From contig CANJKZ010000952.1 of NCBI GenBank assembly GCA_947471745.1, positions 1,780,001 through 1,844,000 of the forward strand: a stretch of 64,000 nucleotides of DNA, written 5' to 3'. The stretch is from Closterium sp. Naga37s-1 (taxonomy: Eukaryota; Streptophyta; Zygnematophyceae; Desmidiales; Closteriaceae). The notes under the pieces were generated by a model that was not told where the DNA came from, did no database searches, and saw nothing but the letters and a program-made list of their open reading frames with translations. The translations under genes and the position numbers were made by a program. This document shows, piece by piece, positions 1-12,535 of this stretch. The number at the start of each line of letters is the position of its first letter. Within the stretch, counting starts at the first letter, position 1.

Positions 1-728
1 CTGAAATCCGCCGCCGAACCTGGAAACCCGCCGCCCCAGACCTGAAAACCGCCGCCCCAGACCTGACAACCGCCGCCCCACCCGTTCCAGGCACCTCACC
101 CGGATTCAGCCGCCCCACCCAGTACTCTCCACCGCGTTGAACCGCACAGAACCGCACAGAACTGCACATAACCGCACAGAACCGCACAGAACCGCCGCCT
201 CACCTTCCCCACCCGTAGCCCGCTGCCTTAACAGCTTCCCCACCTGAAACCCGCCTCCTCACGAGCTGCCACACCCGCCGCCAGTAGCCCCAGCCGATTA
301 CACCAGCACCAGCAGCAGCATAGGCTGCCCCCAGCAGAGCCAGAAGCAGCATAGGCTGCCCCCAGCGAACCAGCAGCAGCTTAGGCTACCGCCAGCAGCA
401 CCAGCAGCAGCATAGGCTGCCCCCAGCGCACCAGCAGCAGCGTAGGCTGCCCCCAGCAAAACCAGTAGCAGCTAAGGCTGCCCCCAGCAGAGCCAGAAGC
501 AGCATAGGCTGCCCCCAGCGAACCAGCAGCAGCATAGGCTGCCCCCAGCGCACCAGCAGCAGCTTAGGCTACCGCCAGCGCACCAGGAGCAGCATTGGCT
601 GCCCCCCTGGAGAACCAGTAGCAGCCGAGGCTGCCCCCCAGCAGAACCAGAAGCAGCACAGGCTGCCCACAGCGCACCAGCAGCAGCTTAGGCTGCCCCC
701 AGCAGAACCAGCAGCAGCTTAGGCCCAC
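1..728 (+). repeat. GC-rich leader of RLC-A with minisatellite
   Basis: No gene is seen. Positions 1-290 are a CCGCC-rich sequence with imperfect short repeats. From about 290 to 725 there is a roughly 30-bp minisatellite whose units contain CAGCAGCAGC followed by AGGCTGCCCCCAGC, about 14 degenerate copies. It lies directly upstream of the RLC-A polyprotein, where the other Copia elements of this window carry their own GC-rich repeat leaders, so I read it as the leader of RLC-A. The 5' LTR lies outside the window. Confidence 0.7.
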
Positions 729-3112
729 ATGGCGTATACCAGAGTTCTACAGCAGCAGGGCCAGCCGCAGCACTCCTGGCAGTGGGGACCTGCGGGTCCA
801 CAGGGTGGAGCCCCCAGCAGTGGCTCAGCTAGCAGTGGGCGAGACGTCGGCCCCTGCGGGTACCGGGCCCTGACAGGCCCTGGTGCTGGCACCACCTGCT
901 GGAGTCCTGACCACTCTGCGTCCAGCTGCTACCGTCGACTCGACGACCTCCACAGTGAGCGTTTTGGTTCTCAAGCTATTACACCGCACTGGCCCTCGCG
1001 TCTTCGCCAGCGCACTGCTGCACCAGTTGAGTCCCACCTGCCTGGTCTAGGACCGTTCCCGGCTGCACGAGTAGAGACCTGTGTTTCCAGTCTTGGTGCG
1101 TGTGTTGTTTCCAGTCCAGGCGCCTCTGAGGGTCTTTGTGTAGGAGCTGCAGCTACCACTAGTCCTGCACCAGCCTTTGTAGCTGGTTCGGGTGCGACCT
1201 CACAGACTGCACACCTTTCCTTCACCCTAGACTCTGGAGAGTCCAGCTGTTTCTTTCGCGACTGTACTGACCTCACACCACTGCGCACTCCAGTCACTGT
1301 CGCCTTGGCTGACCCCTCTGTGGGACCTGTAGTTGCTCGCAGCACCACCACTCTCCCGTGTCCGGTGGCTCCCTCAGGTTTTCTTACAGGTTACTACACC
1401 CCCTCGTTCTCTAGGAACCTGGTGGGTGTCAGTCACCTCCACGACCTAGGTGTAGTCACCACTTTCCCACTGGACGAGCCTGTTGCCTCCTGCACAGTCG
1501 GTACCACTGGGGCCCCTCTGGCCACTTTTCACCGGGAGCCGGGCTCTGGTCTGTACTCACTACACACAGGGTCCCACCGCACTGGGTCAGGCCAGGTCAG
1601 GTTAGGTCAGGTAGCTGTTGTGTCGTGCGACTGTCGCTCCCTCGCCCACCCATCTGTCCTCTGGCACCACCGTCTAGGTCACCCGTCGTTCCCACGTCTC
1701 AGTAGGATGGCACGTTACCGTCTCGTCTCAGGTCTACCAGAGTCGCTTGCCCCGCTTCCTCGCTCGCCTGCGCCGCTGTGCACTCCTTGCGTCGAGGGTC
1801 AGCAGCGCGCTGCCCCTCAATCCTCCTCGTTCCCCCCCACCACAGCTCCCTTCCAGACCCTGCACTTGGACGTCTGGGGCCCCTCCCCGGTCCTTGGACC
1901 ACGTCAGGAGCGCTACTTCCTGATTGTGGTGGACGACTACTCCCGCTACACCACAGTTTTCCCTTTGCGACGGAAGGCCGACGTGCCTACCGTCCTCGAG
2001 CCGTGGCTACTAGCGTGGGGTGGCGCCCAGGGCCTGTGTGGGCTTCGCCTACACTCGGACCGTGGTGGTGAGTTTTCTTCCACTCGCCTGGAGACGTTCT
2101 GTCAGGGTCGGGGGATTATCCAGTCTTACACGCTACCAGCCTCGCCGCAGCAGAACGGGGTAGCCGAGCGACGCATCGGCCTGGTCATGGAGGTCGCCCG
2201 GACCTCCATGTGCCATGCCGGTGCCCCCCAGTTCTTGTGGCCTCAGGCAGTCCGCTACGCCGCGCACCAGCTGAACCTGTGGCCCAGTGACGCACGGCCA
2301 CGGGTGACGCCGGTCTCCCTTTGGACAGGTTCTCCAGGCGTAGCAGCTGACTTCTGTGTTTGGGGTTCTCTGGCTCACGTTCGCGCCCCTGGCGCGAACA
2401 AGTTGTCTCCGCGCACTCGTGCCTGCGTCTTTCTTGGCTTCCCTCTGGACGCCTCCGGCTGGGTGTTCTACGACCCGGTCACCTACCAGTTCTTCGCCTC
2501 TCAGGACGTCACGTTCGACGAGTCTGTCTGTTACTACAGGAGTCGCCCCCACCGGGGTATTGAGGTCTTTTCCCCCCCGCTGTTCCTCACCCTTGAGCCC
2601 CCACCAGTCGCCCCGGTAGCCCCCCCCCCTTCGCGTCCTGCCCCGTCAGGTGTGTCGCACGTCACTCCGCAGTCGTCCCCCCCGCAGCGTCCAGTCCCTG
2701 TCGTGTCTGGGGGTGCGGGAGGTGCAGTTGCGGAGGGTGAGGGTACTGGGGCTGCACGAGCTGGTGGTGTCGGCTCTGGGGGTGCAGGGGTTGTGGGCGT
2801 GGAGGTCACTCCTGTGGAGGACACGGCAGCCTCGAGTCGGCGGCCTCGCCCTGCCTCACCCCCTGGCTTCCCGTCCGTCCCGCAGTTTCCTCCTCATTCT
2901 TCTCTGCGGCCGGTTGCTGCGGAGCCTGGGGGGGTTCCTGCGGGAGGTACTGGAGGCCCCGGGGGTGTCGGTGGTGGAGCTGCTGGTTCTGGGGGTGCTG
3001 GAGCTGGAGGCACTGGCACTGTGGCGCCTACACCGCGCACTGTACGTTTCCTGACCCGTGAGCAGCGTCTCCTCCGGTTGGAGAGGGAGGAGCGTGAGCG
3101 ATTTGAGAGGGC

Positions 3113-3153
<41 letters not shown>

Positions 3154-5744
3154 GAGTAGAGGAGGAGTCACAGCAGCAGCACGAGAGGGTAGCGCAGGAG
3201 TCCCGGTCGCAGCAGCGGGTGCAGCTGCAGCCGCAGCAGGAGAGGGTAGAGGAGGAGTCACGGCCGCACCAGGAGAGGGTAGAGCAGGAGTCCCGCCCGC
3301 AGCAGCAGGTGCAGTTACAGACACAGCAGGAGAGAGTAGAGGAGCAGTCACGGCCGCACCAGGAGAGGGTAGAGCAGGAGTCCCACCCGCAGCAGCAGGT
3401 GCAGTTACAGACCCAGCAGGAGAGAGTAGAGGAGGAGTCACGGCAGCAGCAGGAGAGGGTAGCGCAGGAGTCCCGGTCGCAGCAGCGGGTGCAGCTGCAG
3501 CCGCAGCACGAGAGGGCAGAGGCGAGGCCACAGGAGCAGTAGCAGGGGCCGGTACCGTCCCAGCAGACGCCAGAGGAGGCAGAGCAGCAGCGACTGCGAC
3601 TACGCGACCTCCCCGACCCAGCACCTGCACGCTTTGTTCGTGGTCCCCTACCGTCCCCTCCTGTTCCCCCTGTTGAGTCCCTTTCCTCCTCCCAGTGGAC
3701 TCGTCGTCCTCCCCTCAGTCGTGCTGTGTCTCCACAGCCCCGTCGGTCCCGTTACCGTGCAGACGGTCCGTTTCACCTTGTTCTCCGCTCTCGTGTTCCA
3801 CCTCCTCCTGTCCTTCCACAGCCCCCTGAGTCGTCCCTCACTGTGCTTCACGACCCGTTGTCCGACTACCTCCATGCCTCCCGTCCTGTCGTCTCCCGTG
3901 TTTTGTCCGCGTTGGTCACTCACCCGACTGCACCTCTGTCGTCTGTCTCAGCACTTGTTACCACTGTCTCTGGCTTTGCCTCTTCCCACCGCCTTGACTA
4001 CGCCGCTCACTTGGTGAGTGGCCCTGCACGTTCTCCGACCTCTGGGGGTGCTCCTGTCTTTCCCCTGGAGGTCCTAGAGGACAGGCAGTTCGAGCTTGGT
4101 TTCCTTGCGGCCGCTGTTCCTCATCTCTGCGCCATGCTACTTGCCCCTGAGGGGGATCCAGACGCCCTTGACATCCCGATCCCTCGCACTCACGCCGAGG
4201 CGGTCTCGGGACCCTGGGCTTCGTACTGGATAGCAGCTGAGGAGGCAGAGATGGCATCTTATAGGTCCACAGGCACTTACGTCGACGCAGTCCCACCACC
4301 TGGGACGAATGTCGTCAGTGGCCGATGGCTCTACAAGGTGAAGCGACCGCCTGGATCACCACCTGTGTTCAAGGCGCGCTATGTTGCGAGAGGCTTCAGT
4401 CAGCGAGAGGGGGTGGACTTCTTCCAGACCTTCGCTCCCACCCCGAAGATGAGTACTCTTCGGGTGTTGCTGCATATTGCAGCCCAGCGCGACTACGAGT
4501 TGCACTCCTTGGACTTTTCCACCGCGTTCCTTCAGGGGAGCCTGCACGAGCAGATCTGGCTGCGTCGCCCGCCTGGCTTCACTGGCTCTTTCCCACCTGG
4601 GACCCAGTGGCAGCTGCGTCGACCAGTCTACGGCCTGCGTCAGGCCCCACGTGAGTGGCACGACACACTTCGCTCGACCCTTGCAGCTCTTGACTTCTTT
4701 CCGTCGTCTGCTGACCCGTCACTGTTCGTTCGCCGTGGCTCGACCCCGTTCTTTGTCCTGGTCTACGTCGACGACCTGGTGTTCGCCACTCCCGACCGAC
4801 GCGCGCTGGCCTCCGTGAAGGAGGAACTGCAGAGGAGACACACTTGCACTGACCTTGGTGAGCTGCAGCACTACCTTGGCCTGCAGATCACCAGGGACAG
4901 GGCAGCTCGCACCATTACGCTGACTCAGTCGCATATGGTCGAGCAGATCCTCACGCGGTTTCGCTTCCCGTTCTCCAAGGTACAGCTCACCCCTCTTGGT
5001 GTGGATCATGGGCTCACGGCTCCACCTTCGGACGAGTCATTTGAGTCCAGTGGTCCATATCCTGAGCTGGTGGGTTGTCTCATGTACCTGATGACCTGTA
5101 CTCGCCCAGACCTAGCTTACCCTCTTAGCGTCCTTGCGCGCTTTGTTGCGCCTGGGAGACACCGACCTTCCCACTGGTACGCTGCTAAGAGGGTGGCGAA
5201 GTATGTGGCGAGTACATCAGGCATGGGACTTGTCCTTGGAGGGAAGCAGCCAGTTTCACTCACAGGTTACTCGGACTCGTCGTGGGCCGACGACGCGGAG
5301 ACGCGTCGGTCTACACAGGGGTACTCCTTTAGCCTCGGGGCAGGTGCTGTTTCGTGGCGGTCGACTCGGGCGTCGTCCGTTGCCGGTTCCAGCTGTGAGG
5401 CAGAGGTGTACGCTGCGGCCATGGCCGCTCAAGAGCTTCGCTGGCTGTCTTTCCTTCTCACCGACCTTGGTGAGCGGCCTCGCTCTCCCCCAGTCTTGTT
5501 CGCCGACAACAGGTCTGCTGTCCTGTTGTGTGAGGAGCCCCGACTGGTTGGGAAGGCGAAGCACATCCAGCTTCGTTACTTCCTTCTGCGTGAGTTGCAG
5601 CAGCGTGGACAGGCACTCGTTCGACGTGTGGTCTCTGAGGCCAACACGGCAGATATCTTCACCAAGGCGTTGCCGCCTTGTGACCACCAGCGCTTCTGCA
5701 CCCAGCTTGGCCTTGTGCCTGCCCGTCCTCACTTGCTTGCTTAG
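729..5744 (+). pseudogene. Copia Gag-Pol polyprotein of RLC-A, one in-frame TAG
   Basis: This Ty1/Copia polyprotein copies element RNA into DNA and integrates it. In order it shows a CX13CX4HX4C zinc finger (855-929), protease motif LDSGESS (about 1230), the gag-pre-integrase motif HHRLGHPS (about 1670), an integrase core (DVWGPSP, LHSDRGGEF, SPQQNGVAERR), a Q-rich repeat linker, reverse transcriptase with YVDD (about 4765) and RNase H ending in ADIFTKALPP. Both halves are in the same frame and are separated only by TAG at 3540-3542, inside a CAG-rich tract, so it is probably a single CAG-to-TAG change. The N-terminal Gag domain seen in RLC-F is not recognisable, and 729 is simply the first plausible ATG. 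It ends in TAG at the same place where homologues end. Confidence 0.88.
3110..3535 (+). repeat. CAG tract and in-frame ERVEEES repeat in the linker
   Basis: A CAG run codes about 12 glutamines and is followed by repeated units built from QERVEEESRP and QQQVQLQTQ. The units are about 60-120 bp and stay in frame. This is the linker between integrase and reverse transcriptase of RLC-A. It is strongly charged and probably helical or coiled. The TAG stop of the element lies just after it. Confidence 0.8.
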
Positions 5745-5960
5745 AGATGCCTTGTCCTGCATGTCTTGTACTCTTGCATCTCTTTATATTTGTTATATAC
5801 CTGCATGTGGACTGGCCTTGTGGCCCCTTGCTTGCTCTCGGAGTGTGTGGTGACTTTGAGCTCCACCCTGAGATTTGTCTTGTTCTTGTGGACTGGTCTT
5901 GTGAGCGTTGCTTGCTCTTGTTGTTTCTACAGGACTTCCGTCACCTAGACTATGGGGGTG
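5745..5960 (+). promoter_or_regulatory. 3' UTR of RLC-A with hairpin pair and polypurine tract
   Basis: This non-coding segment resembles the 3' untranslated regions of RLC-B, C, F and N although the elements are otherwise diverged. It holds GGCCTTGTGGCC at 5814-5825 (a 4-bp stem with a TTGT loop) and a second copy GGTCTTGTGAGC at 5895-5906 with one mismatched pair. The polypurine primer TATGGGGGTG lies immediately before the LTR. Confidence 0.75.
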
Positions 5961-6091
5961 TGTCAACATATATTTTATATGTGTTGTTTAGGTTAGTCTA
6001 GGTGTTACATTTCTACTTACTTGCATGATTAGGGTTTGCTATATCTAGGGTTGTACTTCACATTTTCTATCAATTCATTCATATCGTAACA
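5961..6091 (+). repeat. 3' LTR of RLC-A
   Basis: A 131-bp LTR starts TGTCAACA directly after the polypurine tract and ends GTAACA. It contains TTAGGGTTT (6029-6037), the reverse of the plant telo-box. The sequence after it is the coding end of RLC-H, which shows that RLC-A inserted there. The expected target duplication is TCGTC (6092-6096), but its partner copy is outside the window. Confidence 0.85.
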
Positions 6092-9000
6092 TCGTCGTCA
6101 CCGTCGCCCACGTCAGCCAGGCGCACTTGGCCGATTGCCGCGGAGCACCGGTTGAAGGCCGGGTAGTGCAGCGCCTTCGTCAGGAAGTCGGCCGGCTGCT
6201 CGGTGGTCGGGATGTACTTCAGCGTGAATTTCCCGCGCTTCACCATGTGCTGCAGCCAGGCTTGTCGCCGTTCCATGTGCTTGAGGTTGCCCGTCAACCC
6301 CATGCCCTCGGCGACCGTGATAGCCGACTTGTTGTCCACCCGAAGGACGGTCGGCGTCCCGGCGTCTAGCTGCCGGAACTCTGCGAGGAGGAAACGAAGG
6401 CGGCGTCCCTCCTTGCCGGCTTCAGTGGCCGCCACGTACTCCGACTCGGTCGATGACAACGTCGCGCACTTGATGCGCTGGCTCGACCAGGAGACCGCGG
6501 CCCCTCCGTAGACGAACACGTAGCCACCCGTGCTCGTCCGGTTCTGCTTGTCGCCGGCGTCGTCGGCGTCCACGTAGCCGACCAGCTTCAGCGACTCAGG
6601 TCCACCGCCGAATTCCAGGGCGGTGTCACGTGTGTTGGCGAGGTAGGCGAGGCAGCGGTCGACCTCGCACCAATGCTGGTCGCTCCTCACCGTGAGGCTG
6701 CTCCCCAGCTTGCTACAGGCGAAGGCGATGTCCGGCCTCGTCGTCGTCGCCGCGAACTGCAGCGAGCCGACCTTCTGCCGGTACTCCTCCTCCTGGCGCT
6801 CCTGTGCCTCCTCGTCGTCGAAGGTGAGCTCGGCGTAGGCGTCGACCGAGACCGGCGTCTTTGGAGTGCGCCCGGTCTGCTCCTCGTCGATGAACAGCCT
6901 GCGCAGCTTGTCGGCGTAGCCCCGCTGGTGCAGCCACAGCTTCCTCGCCGGCCTGTCGCGCACGATCTCCAGCCCGAGGTACTTCTGCACTGGCGAGATC
7001 TCGCGCAGCTGGAAGGCGGCCTCCAGCAGCTCCTTCAGTTCCTTCAGCATCGCGGGGCTGCTGCTGGCGGCGAGCAAGTTGTCGGCGAGCAGGCCACTCC
7101 GTCATCGCCGACCTTGAAGTACAGAGCCTCGTCGACCTGGCTCTTATTCCACCCGGCGCCGACCAGCACGTCGTTGAGCGCCTTGTACCACAGCAGCGGC
7201 GACTGCTTCAGCCCGTACAGGCTCTTCAGCAGCTTGCACACCCGGCCAGTCCCGTCGTTGAAGTGGTTCGGCTGGTACATGTAGAGCACCCGGTCAAGCT
7301 TGCTTTGCAGGAAGGCGTTCTTCATGTCGAGCTGCATCAGGTTGAGGTTGAGGACGGCGACGATGCTGAGGAAGATCCTCAGCGTGACGTAGCTGCTCAC
7401 CGGCGCGTACTTCTCGTCGTAGTCGGCACCATACACCTGTGTGAAGCCCTTCACGACCAGCCTCGCCTTCTTGCGCTCGACGGTGTTGTCGATGCGGTAC
7501 TCCATCGTCAGCACCCACTGGTTCTTCATGATGTTCACCCCAGGTGGGCGTTCAACCAGCTCCCAAGTTCCCATGCTGATGAGGCTGCGGATCTCCTCCT
7601 CCATGGCAGTTTTCACCGCCTTGCCCTTCCAGCTTGCCAACGCCTCCTTCACCGTCATCATGGAGATATCCCAGCAATGCTCGGGGTTGGCGTGCATGTC
7701 GGGGTCGAGCTCCGGTAGTTCCTCATTCTCCTCGGCGTCATCGTACAGCAAGTCGCCGTCGACCTCGTCGTACACCGTGGTGAAGGCAGCCGGTACGTAG
7801 AAGTCGGGTGGCCTCCGAAGTCGGCCTGTACGCCGTGGTCCAGGCTGGACCTCCTCGGCGTCCCCTCCATCGTCACTGGCGTCGCTGTCCCTAGCGTCCT
7901 GCTGCACCCCAGTCGGCGTCCCAGCCGACTTCTCCCCTGCGGTCGGCTCCCCTGCCGACTGCCCGGTCGCCGACTGCTCCTTGGTCGGCGTCGCTGCTGC
8001 CTGCTCCCCTGTCGGCTGCTGCCCTGCTGGTGTCTCCTTCGCCGGCTTCACCAGGGTCGGCTGCACCTCCTTTGCTCGCTGCTCCCTTGTCGGCGTCGAC
8101 TTGACTCCCACGCCGACTTGCTTGGCGTCACGTCAGCCGCCGGCGATGCTCTTGGTTTGGTGCCACAGGCGACGCCCCATTGCTCCCCTCATCGCCGGGG
8201 GCCGACACCGGAGTCAGCCCACGCAGGTCGGCGTCAAGGGGAGGGGAAGGGGAAAGAGGGCGAACGGCCTTGGCGTCCTCATCAGCGAGCTCACCGACCT
8301 CGGCGAGCAGAGGGAGCGTCGCTGTCGAGGTGTCTGTCGGCGGGTTGACCGGCGTCCGCCCCGACGCCGGCCCATGATCCGACTTCCACACCTCCAGCGA
8401 CATGGTCTCGTAGAACACCACGTCCGACGTGGTGACCACCCGGTTGTCGGCGATGTCGAGGCGCTCCCAGCCCTTGCTCTCCGCCGACACGCCGAGATGA
8501 AGGCCCCACCTGGCCTTCGGCTTCAGCTTCCCACCGCGCTGCTGCTCGGGGACCAGGAAATGTGCCAAGCAGCTCCACACGCACGCCAGCGACAAGTCGG
8601 GCTTCGTCCCAGTGAGCAGCTGGTACGGCGTCGTCCCCGGCGGCAGCGCCGACCTCTCAAGGCATTTGCGGACCCATACGGCCTGCCGCAGAGCAAGATG
8701 CCACCAGTGGTGCTGCACGCCCATGTGCAGCAGCATCGTCCGCACCGACTCCACCACAGTCCTCATCTCCCGCTCTGCCATGCCGTTCTGCTGCGGGGTG
8801 TAAGGGCAGGTCAGGACGTGGACGATCCCCTTGCCGTCCACGAAGGCGGTGAACTCCTTCCCGAGGAACTCCCCTCCCCGGTCAGAGCGCAGCATCAGCA
8901 CCGACTTCTTCGTCTGCCGCTCAGCCACCGCCAGCCACTGCACGAACTCCTGCAACACGTCCGACTTCTTGGCGACCGGCCTCACCCACACGTAGCGAGT

Positions 9001-10917
9001 CTTGCGGTCCTTCAGCAGCAAGAAGTACAGGCTGCCATCCTTGGCAGCCACGCGAAACGGCTCGCACAGGTCGATGTGCACGACGGCCAGCACGTCGTCG
9101 GCGTCCGAGCCCTTGTCAGGGAAGGTGTGTCGCGCCAGCTTCCCGCCGACGCACGAGACGCACGGTGAGTCGGCGCCGGACGCCGACTTGAGGTCCAGCC
9201 CAGTGGCGATCAGCACCTGCTTCCCGGCCTCCCCTTGCAAGGCGACCGTGCCCCGGCCCTGGACGTCCTGCAGCGCACCGTTGAAGCCGCGCACGTGCTT
9301 GACGTCGCCGCTCGGCTGCAGGTCGACGCAGACCCCCTTCGTCCCCATCAGGTGATGCGAGCAGCCGCTGTCGAGCAGGAACACCGCCGGGTTCGCCTGC
9401 ACGGCCGCTGCCATCGCCTAGAAGTCATCGCCGGCCTCTGGCGCCAACGAGACGGTCGGCTCCACGAAGCCGACCAGCGAGCACGACGCCTCCTTGTCGT
9501 CTCGCCCCTTGCCGCCAGCAGAGGAGTCGGCGTCCTTCGCCGAGGTCGACTTCGTCGACTGCTTCTCCTTGCACGGCTTACTCTCCCGGCGAGGGCGACG
9601 CCCAACCAACCTCCCTCGGCCACCCTTGGCATCGTCGTCGTCCGACTCACTACGGTCGGGGCACTAGAAGGAGAGATGTTTGGGGTCGCCGCACAACCTG
9701 CACTCCCGACGTCGACCTCCTCCTCCACGACCGCTCTCCTTAGCCGACTTCTTCTTGTCGGCGTCCTTCGGCGGCCTCCCGCCACTGCTCCCACTGCCGC
9801 TAGTCTGCCCGCGCTGCCCCGGTCGGCCTCCCTGCTTCGCCGGGGCGACGTAGTTCGCCTGCGGAAGGAGCTCCAAGGACTGCTTGGCTTCTTGCATCGC
9901 CTCGTCCCGCAGGATGTACGAGGTCAGGGAGTCCTTGTTGAGCGTCGCCCGCGTGCTTGGCACCACCGACAGCCGCTTCATCAGGTTGTAGCTGCTCGGG
10001 AGCCCCTTCAGGACATGGGTGACGTACGACGTCGTGGAGTACTGCACGCTGGACATCCTCATCGTGGCGAGAAGTCGCCGCGCCCGGTTGCAGTGGTCTG
10101 TCGCTGTCTCCTGGTCGCCCATCCGCAGATGCGTCATCTGCTCCTCGAGCTGGCCGATGTACAGGTCGTCGGTGACCTGGTACGTCGACTCGATGAAGTG
10201 CCACGCCTGGTGGTCGGCGTCCAGGTAGTCCCTGCACGGCTTCAAAGCGATCTGCACGCCCGGCGAGCAGCACCGCGAGATGACCGTGAAGGTCAGCAGC
10301 TGCACAACACGAAACTCCGCACGCAGGTCGGGGTAGAGCTCCGACGACGTCGCCACGGTGCCGCGAGCGAAGCCTATCAGCCCGGCCATCTCCAGCTGAG
10401 GCTCGATGGCTTCCTTCCAGGTGAGAATGTCAGGTCGACCGACCAGCAGGGGGGTGACTGAGATCCTGTCCGGCGTGAATTTGAAGTAGCCGTAGCTCGG
10501 CGCTATCCCGCCCGCAGTCACGTGGGTCGCCGACATCGGCGTCACTCCGCTCCGACGTCCACCGACGTCGCCCTGCGAGGTACCTGTAGCCGCCGACGAC
10601 TGCATCCCACGCGCCTGAACGCCGCCGAATTCACCGGCGTGTATCACTCCTCTCTGCCTCGACGACGTGCCTCCCGCACTGCTGCCGACCTGGTCACCGG
10701 CGTTGACGCCCACGTCGACGCCGCCCTCGGTGTTCACCAGTCGAGGAGATGCAGGCCAAGAAGGAGGGTGCTCCGTCGCCCACACAGCGCGGATGCCAGC
10801 CTCGACGACCGCTTAGGGGAGGTCACCGTACTTGGCAGCCTCCTGACGTCTCCTCGCGTTCTCCAGCCGTGCCTCCAGGTTGTCCACCACCCTTGCATCA
10901 CCTACGGCGCCTACCAT
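6079..10917 (-). pseudogene. Decayed Copia Gag-Pol of RLC-H
   Basis: This is a Copia element of a different lineage from the GC-rich clan. Gag (10917-9664) starts at ATG 10917, has TAA at 10813-10815, and carries a canonical zinc knuckle (CRLCGDPKH) whose last cysteine follows a TAG at 9664-9666. A second TAG lies at 9418-9420. Protease reads LLDSGCSHH; integrase has LRSDRGGEF and TPQQNGMAERE (about 9400-8130). A frameshift near 8111-8128 leads to reverse transcriptase (WVLTMEYRID, KNAFLQSKL) and RNase H (6079-7077). Around 7070-7110 a frameshift and small deletion removed the catalytic YVDD, leaving LADNLLAAS. The last codons and the stop lie in the RLC-A LTR, so the true C-terminus is lost. 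No LTR of RLC-H was identified. Confidence 0.87.
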
Positions 10918-11989
10918 GGTGACAAACGCAGAGCTGCTGGCCTACGAACACAATAGGTAAGTGTAAAAGTCGGCTAGACTGAAAACTACGTCGCGGTGCC
11001 GTCCACGCTCACCGCACCATGCAGAGATAACTTAATCAACGGGAACTAGACTACGGGCTAGGCACGGGGTGGGAGTGGTCTCTGTGTTCCTTAGTCGTTT
11101 GCTTGTGTGTTCTCTGCTTGCATATTCACGGGGAGATTTTGCAAGAGTTTCACTAGCAAAGATTGACAACAATGGTTGATACAACATTGGCAACACAGAC
11201 TACATCAGAGCTAGCTAGGCTGCTGGTCGACCTCCAGCGCAGCATGGTCGACCGCGATCCAGCGCAGCAGAGCTCGCACCACTCCAGCGTTGCAGGGTAG
11301 CGGTTTGCCAACGTTGCAAGTCCACGGTGTGCCAACGCTGCAGCAAGTCGGCTGCACATCGTTGCACCCGCAGGACAACGGTGCACCTGCTTTGCAGGTG
11401 CGTGCAGCTGGTTGGTGCACCACTCCTTGTCACGTGCACAGCGCAGACGTCCAGGTCGAGTCCAAGCCAGCAACTGCGCCTACCAGCCACGTCGACCTCG
11501 GGATACCACTTCCGAGGTCGGCCTCGCAGCAACCACCCCGGCAACCATCGCACACGTCGCCCGGGTAACTCGGTCGACCGGGCAACCACGCCTGGTCGCC
11601 CGGCCCAGTCGGACGCCGGCTACACCAGACCGGCGTCCCCTGAAGAGGTGTCCTAGCACCCAGGTCGACGTTCGGACGCCTAGGTCGGCGTCCAGGTGCC
11701 CAGGACGCCGTGCAGACGGCCAGGTCGGCGTCCAGCCTCCTAGGACGCCGTCCAGGCGCCCAGGTCAGCGTCCAACCCCCAGGACGCCGTCCAGGTGCCA
11801 AGGTCGGCGTCCAGGCGCACAGGACGCCTTCCAGACGCCCATGATGACGTCCTCCTGCTCGGCGCCCTCCAGCTAGGCGCCCTCACTGCAACAGATCGGC
11901 TGCGCTCCACGCACACCCGACTACGAAGTCGGCTCCGCCCAAGCGAGGACGGGGCCAACCACAACTCCCGTTGACAGCTCCACGCTCCA
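10918..11989. other. Non-genic sequence with GTCGGCGTC-type tandem repeats
   Basis: No convincing gene. 10918-11150 is upstream of the RLC-H Gag and may be its leader or LTR, but I could not find a primer site. From about 11640 to 11850 a degenerate 38-40-bp tandem repeat is built of GGTCGGCGTCCAGG and AGGACGCCGTCCAGG. The open frames here on both strands are products of this repeat. Confidence 0.5.
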
Positions 11990-12408
11990 CGCTCCGCCAT
12001 TGGCATCGGGTATCTGTCCGCTATGGTGATCTTGTTGAGTGCCCTGTAGTCCCCACACATCCTCCTGCTCAGCACCTCCCTTGTCAGGTCCCGCCTGGCT
12101 GCCACCACCGTCGGTGTGGCGTACTCTGATTCGGACCTCCTAATCAGTCCCGCTTCCAGCAGCTCCTTGATCTTCTCTTTACAGATTTCCTCGTCCCCGT
12201 GTGGCATCTTCCTTCTGCGGTGAAACACTAGTTCCGTGCTGCTCAGCTTCAGCTCCATCTCCTTCACCTTGCATCTCCCTAGTTCTTGCATGGTGAAGGC
12301 GAAGCACTTCCTGTGCCTGGCCAACAGCTCCTGCATGGCCTCTTTCCCCTCCTCGCTCATCGCCTCTCCCACCTCCCATTTTTCCTCTCCTTCTTCTGGC
12401 AGCTCCAC
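11990..12408 (-). pseudogene. Ty3/Gypsy reverse transcriptase fragment
   Basis: The minus-strand frame contains LLEAGLIRRSESEYATP followed by MCGDYRALNKITIADRYPMP, the N-terminal part of a Ty3/Gypsy reverse transcriptase. The frame then runs into the GTCGGCGTC repeat and loses similarity, so the fragment is truncated on its 3' side. It lies just beyond the 3' coding end of RLC-P. It is not the same lineage as the chromovirus at 56954-59765, whose equivalent motif is CIDYRALNRVTIKSRYPIP. Confidence 0.8.
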
Positions 12409-12535
12409 ACTCCTCGAGGCACTTCCTCCACCTCTCCCTTCCCTTCTTCATGCCCCCAGCTCACGACCGTCTCTCGCCACATCCGCTGGATCAGCCACCT
12501 CAGCACGTGGCCATCCATTGCATTCCCCAAAGCTC

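Noticed and set aside
7981..10461. Plus-strand frames of 395-408 codons opposite RLC-H
   Set aside because: Antisense shadows of the RLC-H Gag and integrase; composition is Arg/His-rich nonsense.
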